Assembly: GCF_000472865.1 (NCBI RefSeq)
Contig: NZ_AXAP01000015.1
Span: 1 to 64,000, forward strand
Direction of reading: 5' to 3'
DNA: 64,000 bases
Source: Bradyrhizobium elkanii WSM2783
GTDB taxonomy: Bacteria > Pseudomonadota > Alphaproteobacteria > Rhizobiales > Xanthobacteraceae
Part shown: piece by piece, positions 18,037 to 26,660 of the stretch
Numbering within the stretch: the first letter of the stretch is position 1
Layout: each line of letters starts with the position of its first letter
Position numbers and translations under genes: made by a program
Notes under the pieces: model-generated
What the model was told of the DNA's origin: nothing
What the model saw: only the letters and a program-made list of their open reading frames with translations
Database searches by the model: none

Positions 18037-18486
18037 ATGAAAAATTCCCAACCCGCGATCCCACTGCCGCCTCCCGTCCGGGTTGGGAAGAGTAAGTCGC
18101 GCAATCGCAGTTACCTCGGCGCGCCCAGCGAACACCAGCTCCAGGTGCGGGTCCTCGAAATTCTCGCCTACACCAAACGTCCCGAGATTTTTGTTTTTGC
18201 GATTCCGAACCAGAGCAACCGGCATATCCGCAACGCAGTGCGGATGAAGGCCGAAGGTCTTCGGTCGGGCATCGCCGATCTCTGCATTCTGTTTCCACGC
18301 GACGAAGGGTCGGTGGCCTGGCTCGAGCTAAAGAAGCGCGGCGGATCGCTCACCGACGAGCAGAAGGGCTTTCGCGCGATCTGTCAGCGGCTCGGGATCC
18401 GCTGGGCCGTGGCGAAGTCGGTCGAAGAAGCGCTCGCCGTGCTGCAGGGCTGGGGCGTGCTCAAGCCTGGCGTGGTGATTCTATGA
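18037..18486 (+). CDS. VRR-NUC domain nuclease
   Basis: 149 residues. The restriction-endonuclease-like VRR-NUC core is visible: HQLQVRVLEILA, AIPNQSNR, GIADLCIL with the metal-binding Asp, and WLELKKRGG supplying the E-x-K. Such proteins act in phage DNA recombination or branch processing. Its stop overlaps the next ATG (ATGA). The start lacks a strong ribosome site, and an ATG at 18030 is out of frame. Confidence 0.8.
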   Translation: MKNSQPAIPLPPPVRVGKSKSRNRSYLGAPSEHQLQVRVLEILAYTKRPEIFVFAIPNQSNRHIRNAVRMKAEGLRSGIADLCILFPRDEGSVAWLELKKRGGSLTDEQKGFRAICQRLGIRWAVAKSVEEALAVLQGWGVLKPGVVIL

Positions 18487-18650
18487 GCCAACGCGCACGC
18501 GATAGTCACGACAACGATTGCCTTAAGGCGGCGCGCCGGTTCGTCAACTGGTTCGACGCGCATGAGGATCGTTTGCGCGAGCAATTTATCGAGGCGGATT
18601 TCTATGAGTTGCAGGAAATTGCGGATCGTTGTCGGGAGCAACTGCGATGA
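18483..18650 (+). CDS. 55-residue hypothetical early protein
   Basis: Acidic-basic helical protein (RRFVNWFDAHEDRLREQF). It overlaps both neighbours by ATGA, which is the main support for it being real. No family recognised. Confidence 0.6.
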   Translation: MSQRARDSHDNDCLKAARRFVNWFDAHEDRLREQFIEADFYELQEIADRCREQLR

Positions 18651-18976
18651 CGCTGTTCCGCGATTCCTTATCCGACAAGTTGACCCAGCCTGATCCAACA
18701 CTGACCCGGCAGGCGCGCGCGACCTATCCCGGCATGGCGCACTTCGCCGGCACCTATGGCGACAGCAACATGACCTGCCGGCAATGCCTGCACTGGGAGC
18801 ACCGCGCTTACGCCTATCACAGCAAGAACGGCAAATACCACGGGCTGATCAAGCCGGCGCCGTGCCGCAAATACCGGGCGATCACCGGCAAGACCGGCCC
18901 TGCGGTGCCCGACAATGCCGAGGCTTGCAAATATTTCGAGTGGAATGTCGCACATCCGCGGAGGTTTGCCCAATGA
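18647..18976 (+). CDS. Hypothetical Cys-containing early protein
   Basis: 109 residues. A central cluster MTCRQCLHWEHRAYAYHSKNGK, with later CRKY and ACKYFEW, suggests a metal-binding fold with four cysteines. Coupled by ATGA on both sides. No function recognised. Confidence 0.6.
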   Translation: MTLFRDSLSDKLTQPDPTLTRQARATYPGMAHFAGTYGDSNMTCRQCLHWEHRAYAYHSKNGKYHGLIKPAPCRKYRAITGKTGPAVPDNAEACKYFEWNVAHPRRFAQ

Positions 18977-19266
18977 CCGACGACATCACCGCCAATTACC
19001 ACGGCGGCCATCCGCGCAGCGTCGAGGCGCACGAGGCTACCAAGCCGCGCAAGAACACGGACTATATCCGGATTCTTCAGCTGCTGCGCCAAGAGCCGGC
19101 GGGTCTCACCTGCGATGAAGCCGAGATCCTGCTTGGCATGCGCCACCAAACCTGCAGTGCGCGCTTCTCTGACATGAAGCGCAAGGGTTGGTTGGTGACG
19201 CGCGGCAAGCGCAGGACGCGGTCGGGCTGCAGCGCCGATGTGCATTTCGAGGCGTCGACAGCATGA
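18973..19266 (+). CDS. Small winged-helix protein
   Basis: 97 residues. Residues 30-90 look like a winged HTH (YIRILQLLRQEPAGLTCDEA ... RFSDMKRKGWLVTRG). Probably a phage DNA-binding protein; target unknown. ATGA overlaps join it to both neighbours. Confidence 0.6.
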   Translation: MTDDITANYHGGHPRSVEAHEATKPRKNTDYIRILQLLRQEPAGLTCDEAEILLGMRHQTCSARFSDMKRKGWLVTRGKRRTRSGCSADVHFEASTA

Positions 19267-19727
19267 GCAACAGCTTCGAACGATATGCGGCGATGGCCGC
19301 GCCGCGTCGCGCCAAGCGGGTGCGCGCGGTGCGGTCGGAGTCCGACGCACCGCCGGTGCCGAGCGCGCTGGAGCAAGAGCAGCGCGATAACACCGCGCAG
19401 TTCCAACGCTACCAACGGGCGCTGCGGACCGAGAGCGCCGCCATGCTGACCGGAGAGCACGGCGCGGACTACCGGAGCTTGCTGGCGCTATTGAACCGGC
19501 TGACGCCGCAGTGCTCGCGCGAGCTGCTGGACTATGTGAAGGGCGCACGCTGGATCGCCGCCTGCAACCTCGAACAGAAACAGACCGTGCTGTCGATGAT
19601 CGACATGGCGATCACCCGCGCGCGCGTGTGCGCCGGCCTGCCGCCATTCGACGACGCATTACCTGGTGAAGCCGACAACGTCTTCCTGATCATTCGAAGA
19701 GAAATCATCCAGGAGTTAAGCACATGA
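19263..19727 (+). CDS. Hypothetical early protein upstream of the Sak4-like ATPase
   Basis: 154 residues: a basic N-terminus (RRAKRVRAVRSE), an extended helical region and a hydrophobic-helical C-terminus. It is coupled by ATGA to the ATPase gene. No family recognised. Confidence 0.55.
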   Translation: MSNSFERYAAMAAPRRAKRVRAVRSESDAPPVPSALEQEQRDNTAQFQRYQRALRTESAAMLTGEHGADYRSLLALLNRLTPQCSRELLDYVKGARWIAACNLEQKQTVLSMIDMAITRARVCAGLPPFDDALPGEADNVFLIIRREIIQELST

Positions 19728-20566
19728 AGATTATCTCGGCCTCCGAACGATTACAGGAAGACAAGGGCGTCAAGGCGTTGATCGTCGGCCCGGCTGGCGT
19801 TGGCAAGACATCGCTGCTGCGTACGCTCAATCCGGACAACACGCTGTTCGTCGACTTGGAAGCCGGGGATTTGGCTGTGCAGGATGTTGCGGTCGACAGC
19901 GTTCGTCCCGATACCTGGGAAGCCTGTCGTGACTTGGCCTGCTATCTCGGTGGCCCCAATCCGGCATTGCCCGACACCGCGTGCTATTCGCGCGAGCATT
20001 ATCGCGAAGTCCTCAACACGTTCGGCTCGACCAACACCCTGGCCAAGTATCATACCTATTTCATCGACAGCATCACCGTCGCCGGCCGGCTGTGCTTTCG
20101 GTGGTGCGAGCAGCAACCGGAATCCTTCAACGAACGTGGCAAGAAGAATGTGCTGGGCACCTACGGCTTGATGGGCCGCGAGATGGTCAACTGGTTGGTG
20201 CATCTGCAGCATGCCCGCGATCGGAACGTCATTTTTCTCGGCCTGCTCGAAAAAGAGCTGGACGACTTCAAGATGGTACATTGGGAGCTGCAGATCGAAG
20301 GCTCCAAGACCGGCAAGGAATTGCCGGGCATCGTCGATCAGATCATCACCATGCAGTTCATCGACTTCGGCGACGGCAACCCGGTTCGCGCGTTTGTGTG
20401 CACGCAGCCGAACCCGTGGGGCTACCCGGCGAAGGACCGCGCCGGCCGGCTCGAGCAGATCGAAGAGCCGCATCTCGGCAAGCTGCTGAGCAAGCTGACG
20501 GCGAACACGCCGCGCAAGCCGCTTGACCACACCCTTTCCCCAGCAACCGAAACCCAGGCAGCATAG
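19724..20566 (+). CDS. Sak4-like RecA-fold ATPase (phage recombination)
   Basis: 280 residues. Walker A GPAGVGKTS is at about 22-30 and a Walker B-like YHTYFIDSIT at about 108-117; length and layout match the AAA_24/Sak4 group of phage single-strand annealing or exchange proteins. The next gene encodes a DUF669-type single-strand binder, a pairing commonly seen with Sak4. It probably works in phage replication-linked recombination in the cytoplasm. Confidence 0.75.
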   Translation: MKIISASERLQEDKGVKALIVGPAGVGKTSLLRTLNPDNTLFVDLEAGDLAVQDVAVDSVRPDTWEACRDLACYLGGPNPALPDTACYSREHYREVLNTFGSTNTLAKYHTYFIDSITVAGRLCFRWCEQQPESFNERGKKNVLGTYGLMGREMVNWLVHLQHARDRNVIFLGLLEKELDDFKMVHWELQIEGSKTGKELPGIVDQIITMQFIDFGDGNPVRAFVCTQPNPWGYPAKDRAGRLEQIEEPHLGKLLSKLTANTPRKPLDHTLSPATETQAA

Positions 20567-20578
20567 GAGCACAGCACC

Positions 20579-21145
20579 ATGGCTTATGATTTTAACGCAG
20601 CTGGCGAACAGCGTTCGTTCAACGAGCTGATTCCGGACGGCACCGTGTGCCCGGTGCATCTCACCATTCGTCCCGGCAACGCGGGCGAGGGTGGCTGGCT
20701 GAAGCGCGCGGCCGACGGCGGCAGCATGGCGCTGGATTGCGAATTCACCGTGGTCGAGGGGCCCTATGCCAAGCGCAAATTCTGGACCCTGATGACGGTC
20801 GAGGGCAGCACCGAGGGCCATGCCAAGGCCGGCGAGATCACGATGTCGCGCCTGCGCGCGATCCTCGAAAGCGCCCGCGGCATCAAGCCGAGCGATGAAA
20901 GCGAAGCGGCGCGCATCGCCCGTCGGGTCAATTCCTATGGCGACTTCGATGGCCTGCGGTTCCTCGCCCGCGTCTCGGTCGAAAAGGGCGGCACCCAATA
21001 TAAAGACAAGAACGCGCTCGACATCGCCATCACGCCGGATCGCAAGGAATGGACCCGGGTCGAGCAGGTGGCCAAAACCGCGGGCGCCACGCCGGGCCAG
21101 CATCAAGCCGCCGCGGCAGTCCAGAAGCCGGAATGGGCGAAGTGA
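20579..21145 (+). CDS. DUF669-type single-stranded-DNA-binding protein
   Basis: 188 residues. The N-terminal YDFNAAGEQRSFNELIPDGT and the CEFTVVEGPYAKRKFWTLM segment match DUF669 phage proteins, which are OB-fold ssDNA binders. The C-terminal tail is low complexity. It lies directly after the Sak4-like gene, with AGGAGCACAGCACC upstream of the ATG. Confidence 0.7.
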   Translation: MAYDFNAAGEQRSFNELIPDGTVCPVHLTIRPGNAGEGGWLKRAADGGSMALDCEFTVVEGPYAKRKFWTLMTVEGSTEGHAKAGEITMSRLRAILESARGIKPSDESEAARIARRVNSYGDFDGLRFLARVSVEKGGTQYKDKNALDIAITPDRKEWTRVEQVAKTAGATPGQHQAAAAVQKPEWAK

Positions 21146-21684
21146 TGGCGAAGATCACCCATCAGATGACCGATGACGAATGGCAGGTTCGCGCGACCGA
21201 ATCCGCCATCGCCGCCTGCCGGGATCTGTTGAAGGGTGGGATCAATTCCCGCGCGACGCTGGCCTCGCTCGGCAATATCGAGTGGGGCTGGATCGCCGCG
21301 GCGTCGGTCTTCGCCTGGATCAAGGTCCGCGCCGAGCAGGCGGTGGCCGAAGGCATCTCGCCCGAGGTCACCATTCGCACCATGAGCCATCAAGTCCCTG
21401 GGCCATGGGAGGCGGGGGCGATCGAAAGCATCCTGCCAGCGCTCGGCGATATTAAAGGAGTCGATTGGTCGAAGCCGGTCGGCTTTTGGTCGAAGCAGGA
21501 GATCATCCGCTTCGCCTTCCACATCAACATTCTGGTCAACAAGGCGCTGGCCGCACGCGACAAGGCGCAGGTCGGCGCCATCGTCACCAGCAACAAGGAC
21601 ACGGTTGAGCGACTGCACAGCGCCGCCAATGGCGGACCGTTGATGTCGCATGCGGAAATACACGACGAGGACATTCCGTTTTGA
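21145..21684 (+). CDS. Hypothetical early protein
   Basis: 179 residues, helical, starting at ATG 21145 in a TGATG overlap with the single-strand-binding gene. The end (SHAEIHDEDIPF) has the acidic-phenylalanine look of SSB-like C-terminal peptides (DDIPF), so it may contact host replication proteins; this is inference only. No family recognised. Confidence 0.55.
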   Translation: MAKITHQMTDDEWQVRATESAIAACRDLLKGGINSRATLASLGNIEWGWIAAASVFAWIKVRAEQAVAEGISPEVTIRTMSHQVPGPWEAGAIESILPALGDIKGVDWSKPVGFWSKQEIIRFAFHINILVNKALAARDKAQVGAIVTSNKDTVERLHSAANGGPLMSHAEIHDEDIPF

Positions 21685-21694
21685 GGAGTAGCCG

Positions 21695-22432
21695 ATGGCT
21701 ATGCTCGACTTCAACCGGGCGAACCTAAGCGGCAGCGAACTGAACATAGCGATCAACGGTCTGCTCGATGCTGCCGCACTTCAACAGCAACGGCTGGAGC
21801 GTAGCCGGGACTATCTCGGCGCCTCGATCATCGGATCCGAATGTCTGCGCAAGGTGCAATACGACTGGATGTGCGATTCGATCTTTCCGGCGCGCACCAA
21901 GGCGATCTTCGATCGCGGCCATGCCATGGAGGAGATCAGCGCCCGGGCCCTGGCCCAGGCCGGTTTCCGCATCGAGCGCAACACCAAGCGCACCGAATTC
22001 TCGACCGCCGATGATCGGTTCAAGGGCCATGCCGACGGCATCATCTTGGATGGACCGCAGGTGAAGGGGCTGCGCTATCCGTGCCTGTGGGAGCACAAGG
22101 CGCTCGGCGACAGCGGCTGGAAGAAGATCGAGCGGGACGGCCTGCGGCGGGTCTACCCGGTCTATTGGGATCAGTGTCAGCTCTACATGGCCTATCTCAA
22201 TCTCGACGAAAATCCGGCGCTGTTCACCGCGGTCAACGCCAACACCTGCGAGCGGTTGCATCTCTTGGTGCCGTTCGATGCGGCGGCGGCGCAGGCGGCA
22301 TCGGACCGCGCGGTCCGCGTGATCAAGGCAACGCTGGCCGGTGAATTGCTGCCGCGCATCACCGAGAAGCCGGACGATTGGCGCTGTCGGATGTGTTCGC
22401 GTCGCGAGCGATGCTGGAACGGAAAGGCATAG
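21695..22432 (+). CDS. PD-(D/E)XK nuclease, RecB/Cas4-like
   Basis: 245 residues. The nuclease core is GHADGIIL with D114, then LWEHKAL with E133-x-K135, and a later QCQLYMAYL motif. C50 and C-terminal cysteines (CRMCSRRERCW) resemble the iron-sulfur-liganding set of AddB/Cas4-type nucleases. Likely a phage exonuclease working with the Sak4/SSB module. Confidence 0.8.
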   Translation: MAMLDFNRANLSGSELNIAINGLLDAAALQQQRLERSRDYLGASIIGSECLRKVQYDWMCDSIFPARTKAIFDRGHAMEEISARALAQAGFRIERNTKRTEFSTADDRFKGHADGIILDGPQVKGLRYPCLWEHKALGDSGWKKIERDGLRRVYPVYWDQCQLYMAYLNLDENPALFTAVNANTCERLHLLVPFDAAAAQAASDRAVRVIKATLAGELLPRITEKPDDWRCRMCSRRERCWNGKA

Positions 22433-22434
22433 CC

Positions 22435-22619
22435 ATGGGTGCAACGGAAAACGCTGGGTTTACCTCAGGGACGGCAGATTATTTCTGCATACAGAAAATG
22501 ATGGGCCGCGGTTTCTTCGTCGTGGTGCCGAAGCATTTGAGGAGGAGGTCACGCTCGACGCGTTGAAGAGATATCCCGCTCTGTATGAAGAGGCCAAACG
22601 CTTGTTGCGAGATGAATAG
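22435..22619 (+). pseudogene. Small gene with an apparent early frameshift
   Basis: The ATG at 22435 opens a frame that turns into unlikely arginine-rich sequence, while another frame from about 22455 to the stop at 22617-22619 reads convincingly (WVYLRDGRLFLHTENDG ... LDALKRYPALYEEAKRLLRDE). The good frame has no ATG; only a GTG at 22341 inside the nuclease gene is available. A one-base shift within the first ten codons would restore a protein of about 60 residues. Confidence 0.4.
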
Positions 22620-22650
22620 AAGACCATCGTAATGTGTGGGAGCCGCGATC

Positions 22651-23328
22651 ATGGCGAACGACCTGAAGACGAGCCACCTCGAATCGGAGATCGAAAAGCG
22701 ACCCCACCTCGCCAAATTTTTCGACCGGGTCAATCCAACCCAAGGCCGATTGATCTTTGCGATTGATGCCACGGCCTCACGCCAGCCGACATGGGATATT
22801 GCCGCCGAGCTGACGACCCAGATGTTCGAAGCGATCGACAGCGTCGGCAGGTTGGAGGTTCAACTGGTCTATTATCGCGGCCGTGAGTGTGTCGCGTCAC
22901 GCTGGTTTTCCGACGCCAAGTTGCTCGCGCAATTCATGTCCAAGGTGATCTGCATCGCCGGCATCACTCAGATCGAAAGAGTGTTCGCGCACGCCGTGAA
23001 GGAAAACCGGAAGAAAAAAATCAACGCTCTCGTCATGATCGGCGATGCTTGCGAAGAACACCCGAACGAACTGTTGGACCAGGCCCGCTTGTTGAGCGAT
23101 GTGCCGATATTCATGTTTCAGGAAGGCGCCGACGAGCACGTCGCCAGGGTTTATGGCCAGATCGCGGATATCACCCACGGCGCGTTCTGCAAATTCGATA
23201 GCAATGCATCGCAACAACTTGCGGACCTGTTGAAAGCCGTCGCGGCGTTTGCTGCCGGCGGAATCAAGGCGCTGAGCGCTCAGAACAGTGACGCGGCAAG
23301 GTTGCTACTGACACAGATGAAATCATGA
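22651..23328 (+). CDS. von Willebrand factor A (vWA) domain protein
   Basis: 225 residues. RLIFAIDATASRQPTWD carries a MIDAS-like D-x-T-x-S, and a later INALVMIGDACEEHPNEL supplies a second acidic loop typical of vWA folds. vWA domains mediate metal-dependent protein contacts. It is cytoplasmic, with no signal or membrane segment. The ATG at 22651 follows GGGAG; the stop overlaps the next ATG. It lies in the replication operon, an unusual setting. Confidence 0.65.
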   Translation: MANDLKTSHLESEIEKRPHLAKFFDRVNPTQGRLIFAIDATASRQPTWDIAAELTTQMFEAIDSVGRLEVQLVYYRGRECVASRWFSDAKLLAQFMSKVICIAGITQIERVFAHAVKENRKKKINALVMIGDACEEHPNELLDQARLLSDVPIFMFQEGADEHVARVYGQIADITHGAFCKFDSNASQQLADLLKAVAAFAAGGIKALSAQNSDAARLLLTQMKS

Positions 23329-23822
23329 CCACGGGCATGCTGACCGAAACCACCGCCAAGCGCATCGCGACGTTGTTTCGCATGCTGAGCAGCGAGTACC
23401 CGGGCGAGATCCTTGGTGCCGTGGCGGCCATGAAGCGGCTGTTTGCCAATGAGGGTCTGAGCTTTCATGAGATCGCCAACGTCATCGAAAGCTGCAATGG
23501 TGAGATCGAGGAGCGCAAATACAGCGATGCCGATGCCGAGATCATCTTCCAGCGCGGGGTCGAAAAGGGGCGCAGCGAGCAGCAGCCACCACCGTTGGAC
23601 TATTATGAAGAGGATGGCTCACCGCGCTGGCATGAGATCGCGCTGTTCTGTCGGAATAACACAGCAAAACTGAAAGGTGATTGGGAGCAGGAGTTCATCA
23701 CCGACATGGTCAGCAGGACGCTGGTCAAAACGTTGACACCTCGACAACAAAAATTTCTGTTCGCGATCTTTGTGCGGCTTGGGGGTCCCTATGATGCCGC
23801 CAGGCCATTGAATTTCGGGTGA
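23325..23822 (+). CDS. Hypothetical protein paired with the vWA gene
   Basis: 165 residues, helical, ATGA-coupled to the vWA gene. It resembles small helical proteins that accompany phage primases (SSEYPGEILGAVAAMKRLF near the N-terminus). No definite family. Confidence 0.5.
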   Translation: MTTGMLTETTAKRIATLFRMLSSEYPGEILGAVAAMKRLFANEGLSFHEIANVIESCNGEIEERKYSDADAEIIFQRGVEKGRSEQQPPPLDYYEEDGSPRWHEIALFCRNNTAKLKGDWEQEFITDMVSRTLVKTLTPRQQKFLFAIFVRLGGPYDAARPLNFG

Positions 23823-23825
23823 TGC

Positions 23826-25910
23826 ATGACCGAGTCCGGCGGCATCATCGACTTCAACTTTGCCAAGCTGCAAAGCGAATTGGGCAAGGCGAGCCTTGAT
23901 GTCGGCGATATCCGCGAACGGCTGAACGCCAGCGCGCGGTCGTTCGTCGAATGGCTGTTCTCTGGTCGCGCGCTGATCACGCGCGGCGGCCATGAGGCCC
24001 GGATCGGCGATGTCGACGGTAATGTCGGAACGTCATTGTCGATTCATCTGACCGGATCGAACACCGGCCTGTGGAAAGACCACGCCACCAGCGAGAGCGG
24101 TGACCTGATCACGCTGTACCGCATGTACATGGGCTACGGCGAAAGCAAGGATGATTTCAAGCAGGCGATCAAGGAGATCGCCAAGGATTTTCTGCACGAT
24201 CCGATCGAGGTCGAGCGGCCAACCTTCAGGCCGACGCCGGAGATGGTGATCCGGTCCAAGAAGGAGAAGTTCGGCACCAAGCCGCGCGATGACGATGTCG
24301 AATTGGGCGCGCCGGTCGCCACCTTTAAATATTTCAACACCCGGGGCGAGATCACGGCGTCGGTGGTGCGCTATGAGCCGGACGGCACCCGCGCCAGCAA
24401 GACCTTCCGGCCGTTCTGCTACCGCGACTTCGACGGCAAGAAGCGCTGGGCCGCGGGCGCACCGGATATCCGGCCGCTGTACCGGCTGCCCGAGATCTCG
24501 CTGAGCGGTTCGGTGATCCTGGTCGAGGGCGAGGGCAAGGCCGACGCCTTGGCCAGGCTCGGCATCGAGGCGACCTCGGCGATGCAGGGCGCCAATGCCC
24601 CGATCGACAAGACCGATTGGTCGCCGCTCGCCGGCAAGCGGGTGACGATCTGGCCGGACAACGATCAGCCGGGCTTCGACTATGCCAACACCGTCGCCAA
24701 GCGGCTGCTACAGCTGAACTGCACCGTGTACGGCATCAACCCACCGGCCGATGCCCCGATCGCCTGGGATGCCGCCGACTGTATCGCCGAGGGCCGCGAT
24801 CCGCACGAGCTGATCAACGCGGCGGTTTTGTATTCGGGGCAGGACGATATCCGCACCCGGGTCCGAATTCGGATCATCGATATCGATGATCTGGAAAACC
24901 TGCCGGCGCCGCAATTCCTGATCGACAACGTCATCACCGAAGGCGGGTTGTCGGTGCTGTGGGGCCCGCCGGGCGCGATGAAGTCGTTCGTTGCCCTCGA
25001 CATGGGCTTGTGTGTCGGCACCGGTTACTTATGGCATGGCAAAACTACCAGGCTTGGCACCGTGGTCTATCTTGCCGCTGAAGGCGCGCACGGTCTCGGC
25101 CAGCGCGCGGTAGGCTGGCGCAATATCCGCGGCAAGGGCCTGGCAAAGCCGAAGTTCAAGATCATTCCGCATTCAATCGCGATGACTGGTGTCGACGATT
25201 TGAATGCGCTGATCGAGGCCATTCTCAAGCTCGATGAACTGCCGATCCTGATCATCATCGATACGCTGGCGCGCACGTTCGGGGCCGGCAACGAGAACCA
25301 GCAGTCCGACATGAATGCCTACGTCAACGCCGCCGATAAACTGCGCGAGGCAACCGGCGCGCATGTGATGATCGTGCATCATTCCGGCGTGCACGAGGTC
25401 AATCGCGAGCGCGGCTCCAACGTGCTGCGCGGCGCCGCCGATACGGTGATCAAGGTCGCCCGCAAGGGCAACAAAATCGACATCGTCAACCGCGCGCCGG
25501 CCGGCAAGCAGAAGGATTTCGAAGAGTTCGACACTGTCAAGCTGCGCGCGGTGATCGAGCATTGGCAGACCGGCGAGAACGGGGAGGTCGACCATTCGAC
25601 GGTCATTCTCACCTTGCGCGAGGACGGCGACAAGGAGGTGGACATGGATCAAGAGCCCAAGACCGAGACGGCACAGGAGACCAAATCGAGGGTGACCGGC
25701 AAGAACCAGAAACTGGTGCTCAGCGCCCTCAAGGCGTCCGCTGAGCCGCTGACGGCAACCACCCTGATCCTGCGCACCGGGCTGGACAAAAATCGCATGT
25801 ACGAGGTTCTGAACGATCTGGTCGAGAAGGGTCTGGTGGCTTGTGAGGACAGCGCTGACGGCAACGCCGCGCTCTGGAACATCACCGATGAGGGCCGCGA
25901 TGTTCTGTAG
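23826..25910 (+). CDS. Primase-helicase (TOPRIM + RepA-like AAA ATPase + wHTH)
   Basis: 694 residues. The N-terminal 220 have a primase-like layout but no zinc-finger cysteines. The TOPRIM core has VEGEGKAD (233-240) and DND (278-280). The helicase part is a RecA-fold AAA_25/RepA-like ATPase with Walker A GPPGAMKS (380-387) and Walker B IIIDT (476-480). Residues about 635-694 form a winged helix (TTLILRTGLDKNRMYEVLNDL). It should prime and unwind the phage origin. A long inverted repeat directly follows the gene. Confidence 0.85.
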   Translation: MTESGGIIDFNFAKLQSELGKASLDVGDIRERLNASARSFVEWLFSGRALITRGGHEARIGDVDGNVGTSLSIHLTGSNTGLWKDHATSESGDLITLYRMYMGYGESKDDFKQAIKEIAKDFLHDPIEVERPTFRPTPEMVIRSKKEKFGTKPRDDDVELGAPVATFKYFNTRGEITASVVRYEPDGTRASKTFRPFCYRDFDGKKRWAAGAPDIRPLYRLPEISLSGSVILVEGEGKADALARLGIEATSAMQGANAPIDKTDWSPLAGKRVTIWPDNDQPGFDYANTVAKRLLQLNCTVYGINPPADAPIAWDAADCIAEGRDPHELINAAVLYSGQDDIRTRVRIRIIDIDDLENLPAPQFLIDNVITEGGLSVLWGPPGAMKSFVALDMGLCVGTGYLWHGKTTRLGTVVYLAAEGAHGLGQRAVGWRNIRGKGLAKPKFKIIPHSIAMTGVDDLNALIEAILKLDELPILIIIDTLARTFGAGNENQQSDMNAYVNAADKLREATGAHVMIVHHSGVHEVNRERGSNVLRGAADTVIKVARKGNKIDIVNRAPAGKQKDFEEFDTVKLRAVIEHWQTGENGEVDHSTVILTLREDGDKEVDMDQEPKTETAQETKSRVTGKNQKLVLSALKASAEPLTATTLILRTGLDKNRMYEVLNDLVEKGLVACEDSADGNAALWNITDEGRDVL

Positions 25911-25920
25911 CTGTTCATGG

Positions 25921-26060
25921 TCCGAAAGCACGTTTCGGATCCGTTTCGGACTGCTGTTTCGGACTTTGCAGGCTCGCATTTGGCCAGTCCGAAAGTCCCG
26001 ACGTGGCTCCGACCTGCTTTACCTAAAGGTACGCAGTCGGGACATTCGGACTGGCCAAAT
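25921..26060. repeat. TTTCGGA repeats and a 25-bp inverted repeat after the primase-helicase
   Basis: The motif TTTCGGA or its complement occurs at 25921-25927, 25933-25939, 25944-25950, 25957-25963 and 25988-25994. Arms 25978-26002 and 26036-26060 are reverse complements over 25 bp with one mismatch, enclosing a 33-nt loop. The segment is non-coding. This iteron-plus-hairpin layout beside the primase-helicase gene suggests a replication origin or initiator-binding site (inference). Confidence 0.6.
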
Positions 26061-26100
26061 TCGAAGCAACGAGGTCCGGAAAGGGGAGGTTTTCAGAAAA

Positions 26101-26388
26101 ATGGGTCGTTCGATAAATCGACGCGAGCAGTTTCCAAACACGATGAAGCTTATTGCAGAGCGGGACGACCTTCAGCTCTTTAATCGCGATTTTGCCGACA
26201 AGGGGGAGTGGAGATCGTTAAGGCTGATCAAAGGTGGCAGGAAGTCGCGTCGAGTTCCAAAGCGAAGCTTCTGGCTTGGTTGGAATGGTCAACGTCTTGC
26301 ACGCAACCATGATACCGGCGTGCTCGCCGAGCATTACCCGGAAATCTATGATTGGGTGGTTGCGGAATTGGAGGCCGCGCAATGGTGA
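26101..26388 (+). CDS. Hypothetical basic early protein
   Basis: 95 residues, basic, with SRRVPKRSFWLGWNGQRLAR and a C-terminal helix. The ATG at 26101 has GGGGAGG about 11 bases upstream, right after the inverted repeat. It overlaps the next gene. The longer upstream frame crosses the repeat and is not credible. Function unknown. Confidence 0.6.
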   Translation: MGRSINRREQFPNTMKLIAERDDLQLFNRDFADKGEWRSLRLIKGGRKSRRVPKRSFWLGWNGQRLARNHDTGVLAEHYPEIYDWVVAELEAAQW

Positions 26389-26660
26389 ACGTGAATCGCC
26401 ACCCGGTCGACCAGCTCGCCGACGTGCGCGCCGAGATCAAGACGCTGCAGGAGCGCGAGACCGAACTGAAGGAAGGCTTGCTGCTCGAGGACGCCGATCT
26501 GTCGGGCAGCGAATACTACGCCCGGATCGTGCCGCTGACCCAGCATCGGCTGGATCGGAAATTGTTGGAGCAACGTTTTGGCCAGCGAGCCGTGGAGGAG
26601 TGCTGCAAGGATGTCGAGACGGTGCAGATCCGGTTGGTGCATCGGGAGGAGGAAGGTTGA
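26382..26660 (+). CDS. Coiled-coil hypothetical protein
   Basis: 92 residues; residues 10-45 form a strong coiled coil (LADVRAEIKTLQERETELKE). The start has GGAGG nearby and overlaps the previous gene by seven bases. Its stop TGA is directly followed by the next ATG. Confidence 0.6.
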   Translation: MVNVNRHPVDQLADVRAEIKTLQERETELKEGLLLEDADLSGSEYYARIVPLTQHRLDRKLLEQRFGQRAVEECCKDVETVQIRLVHREEEG

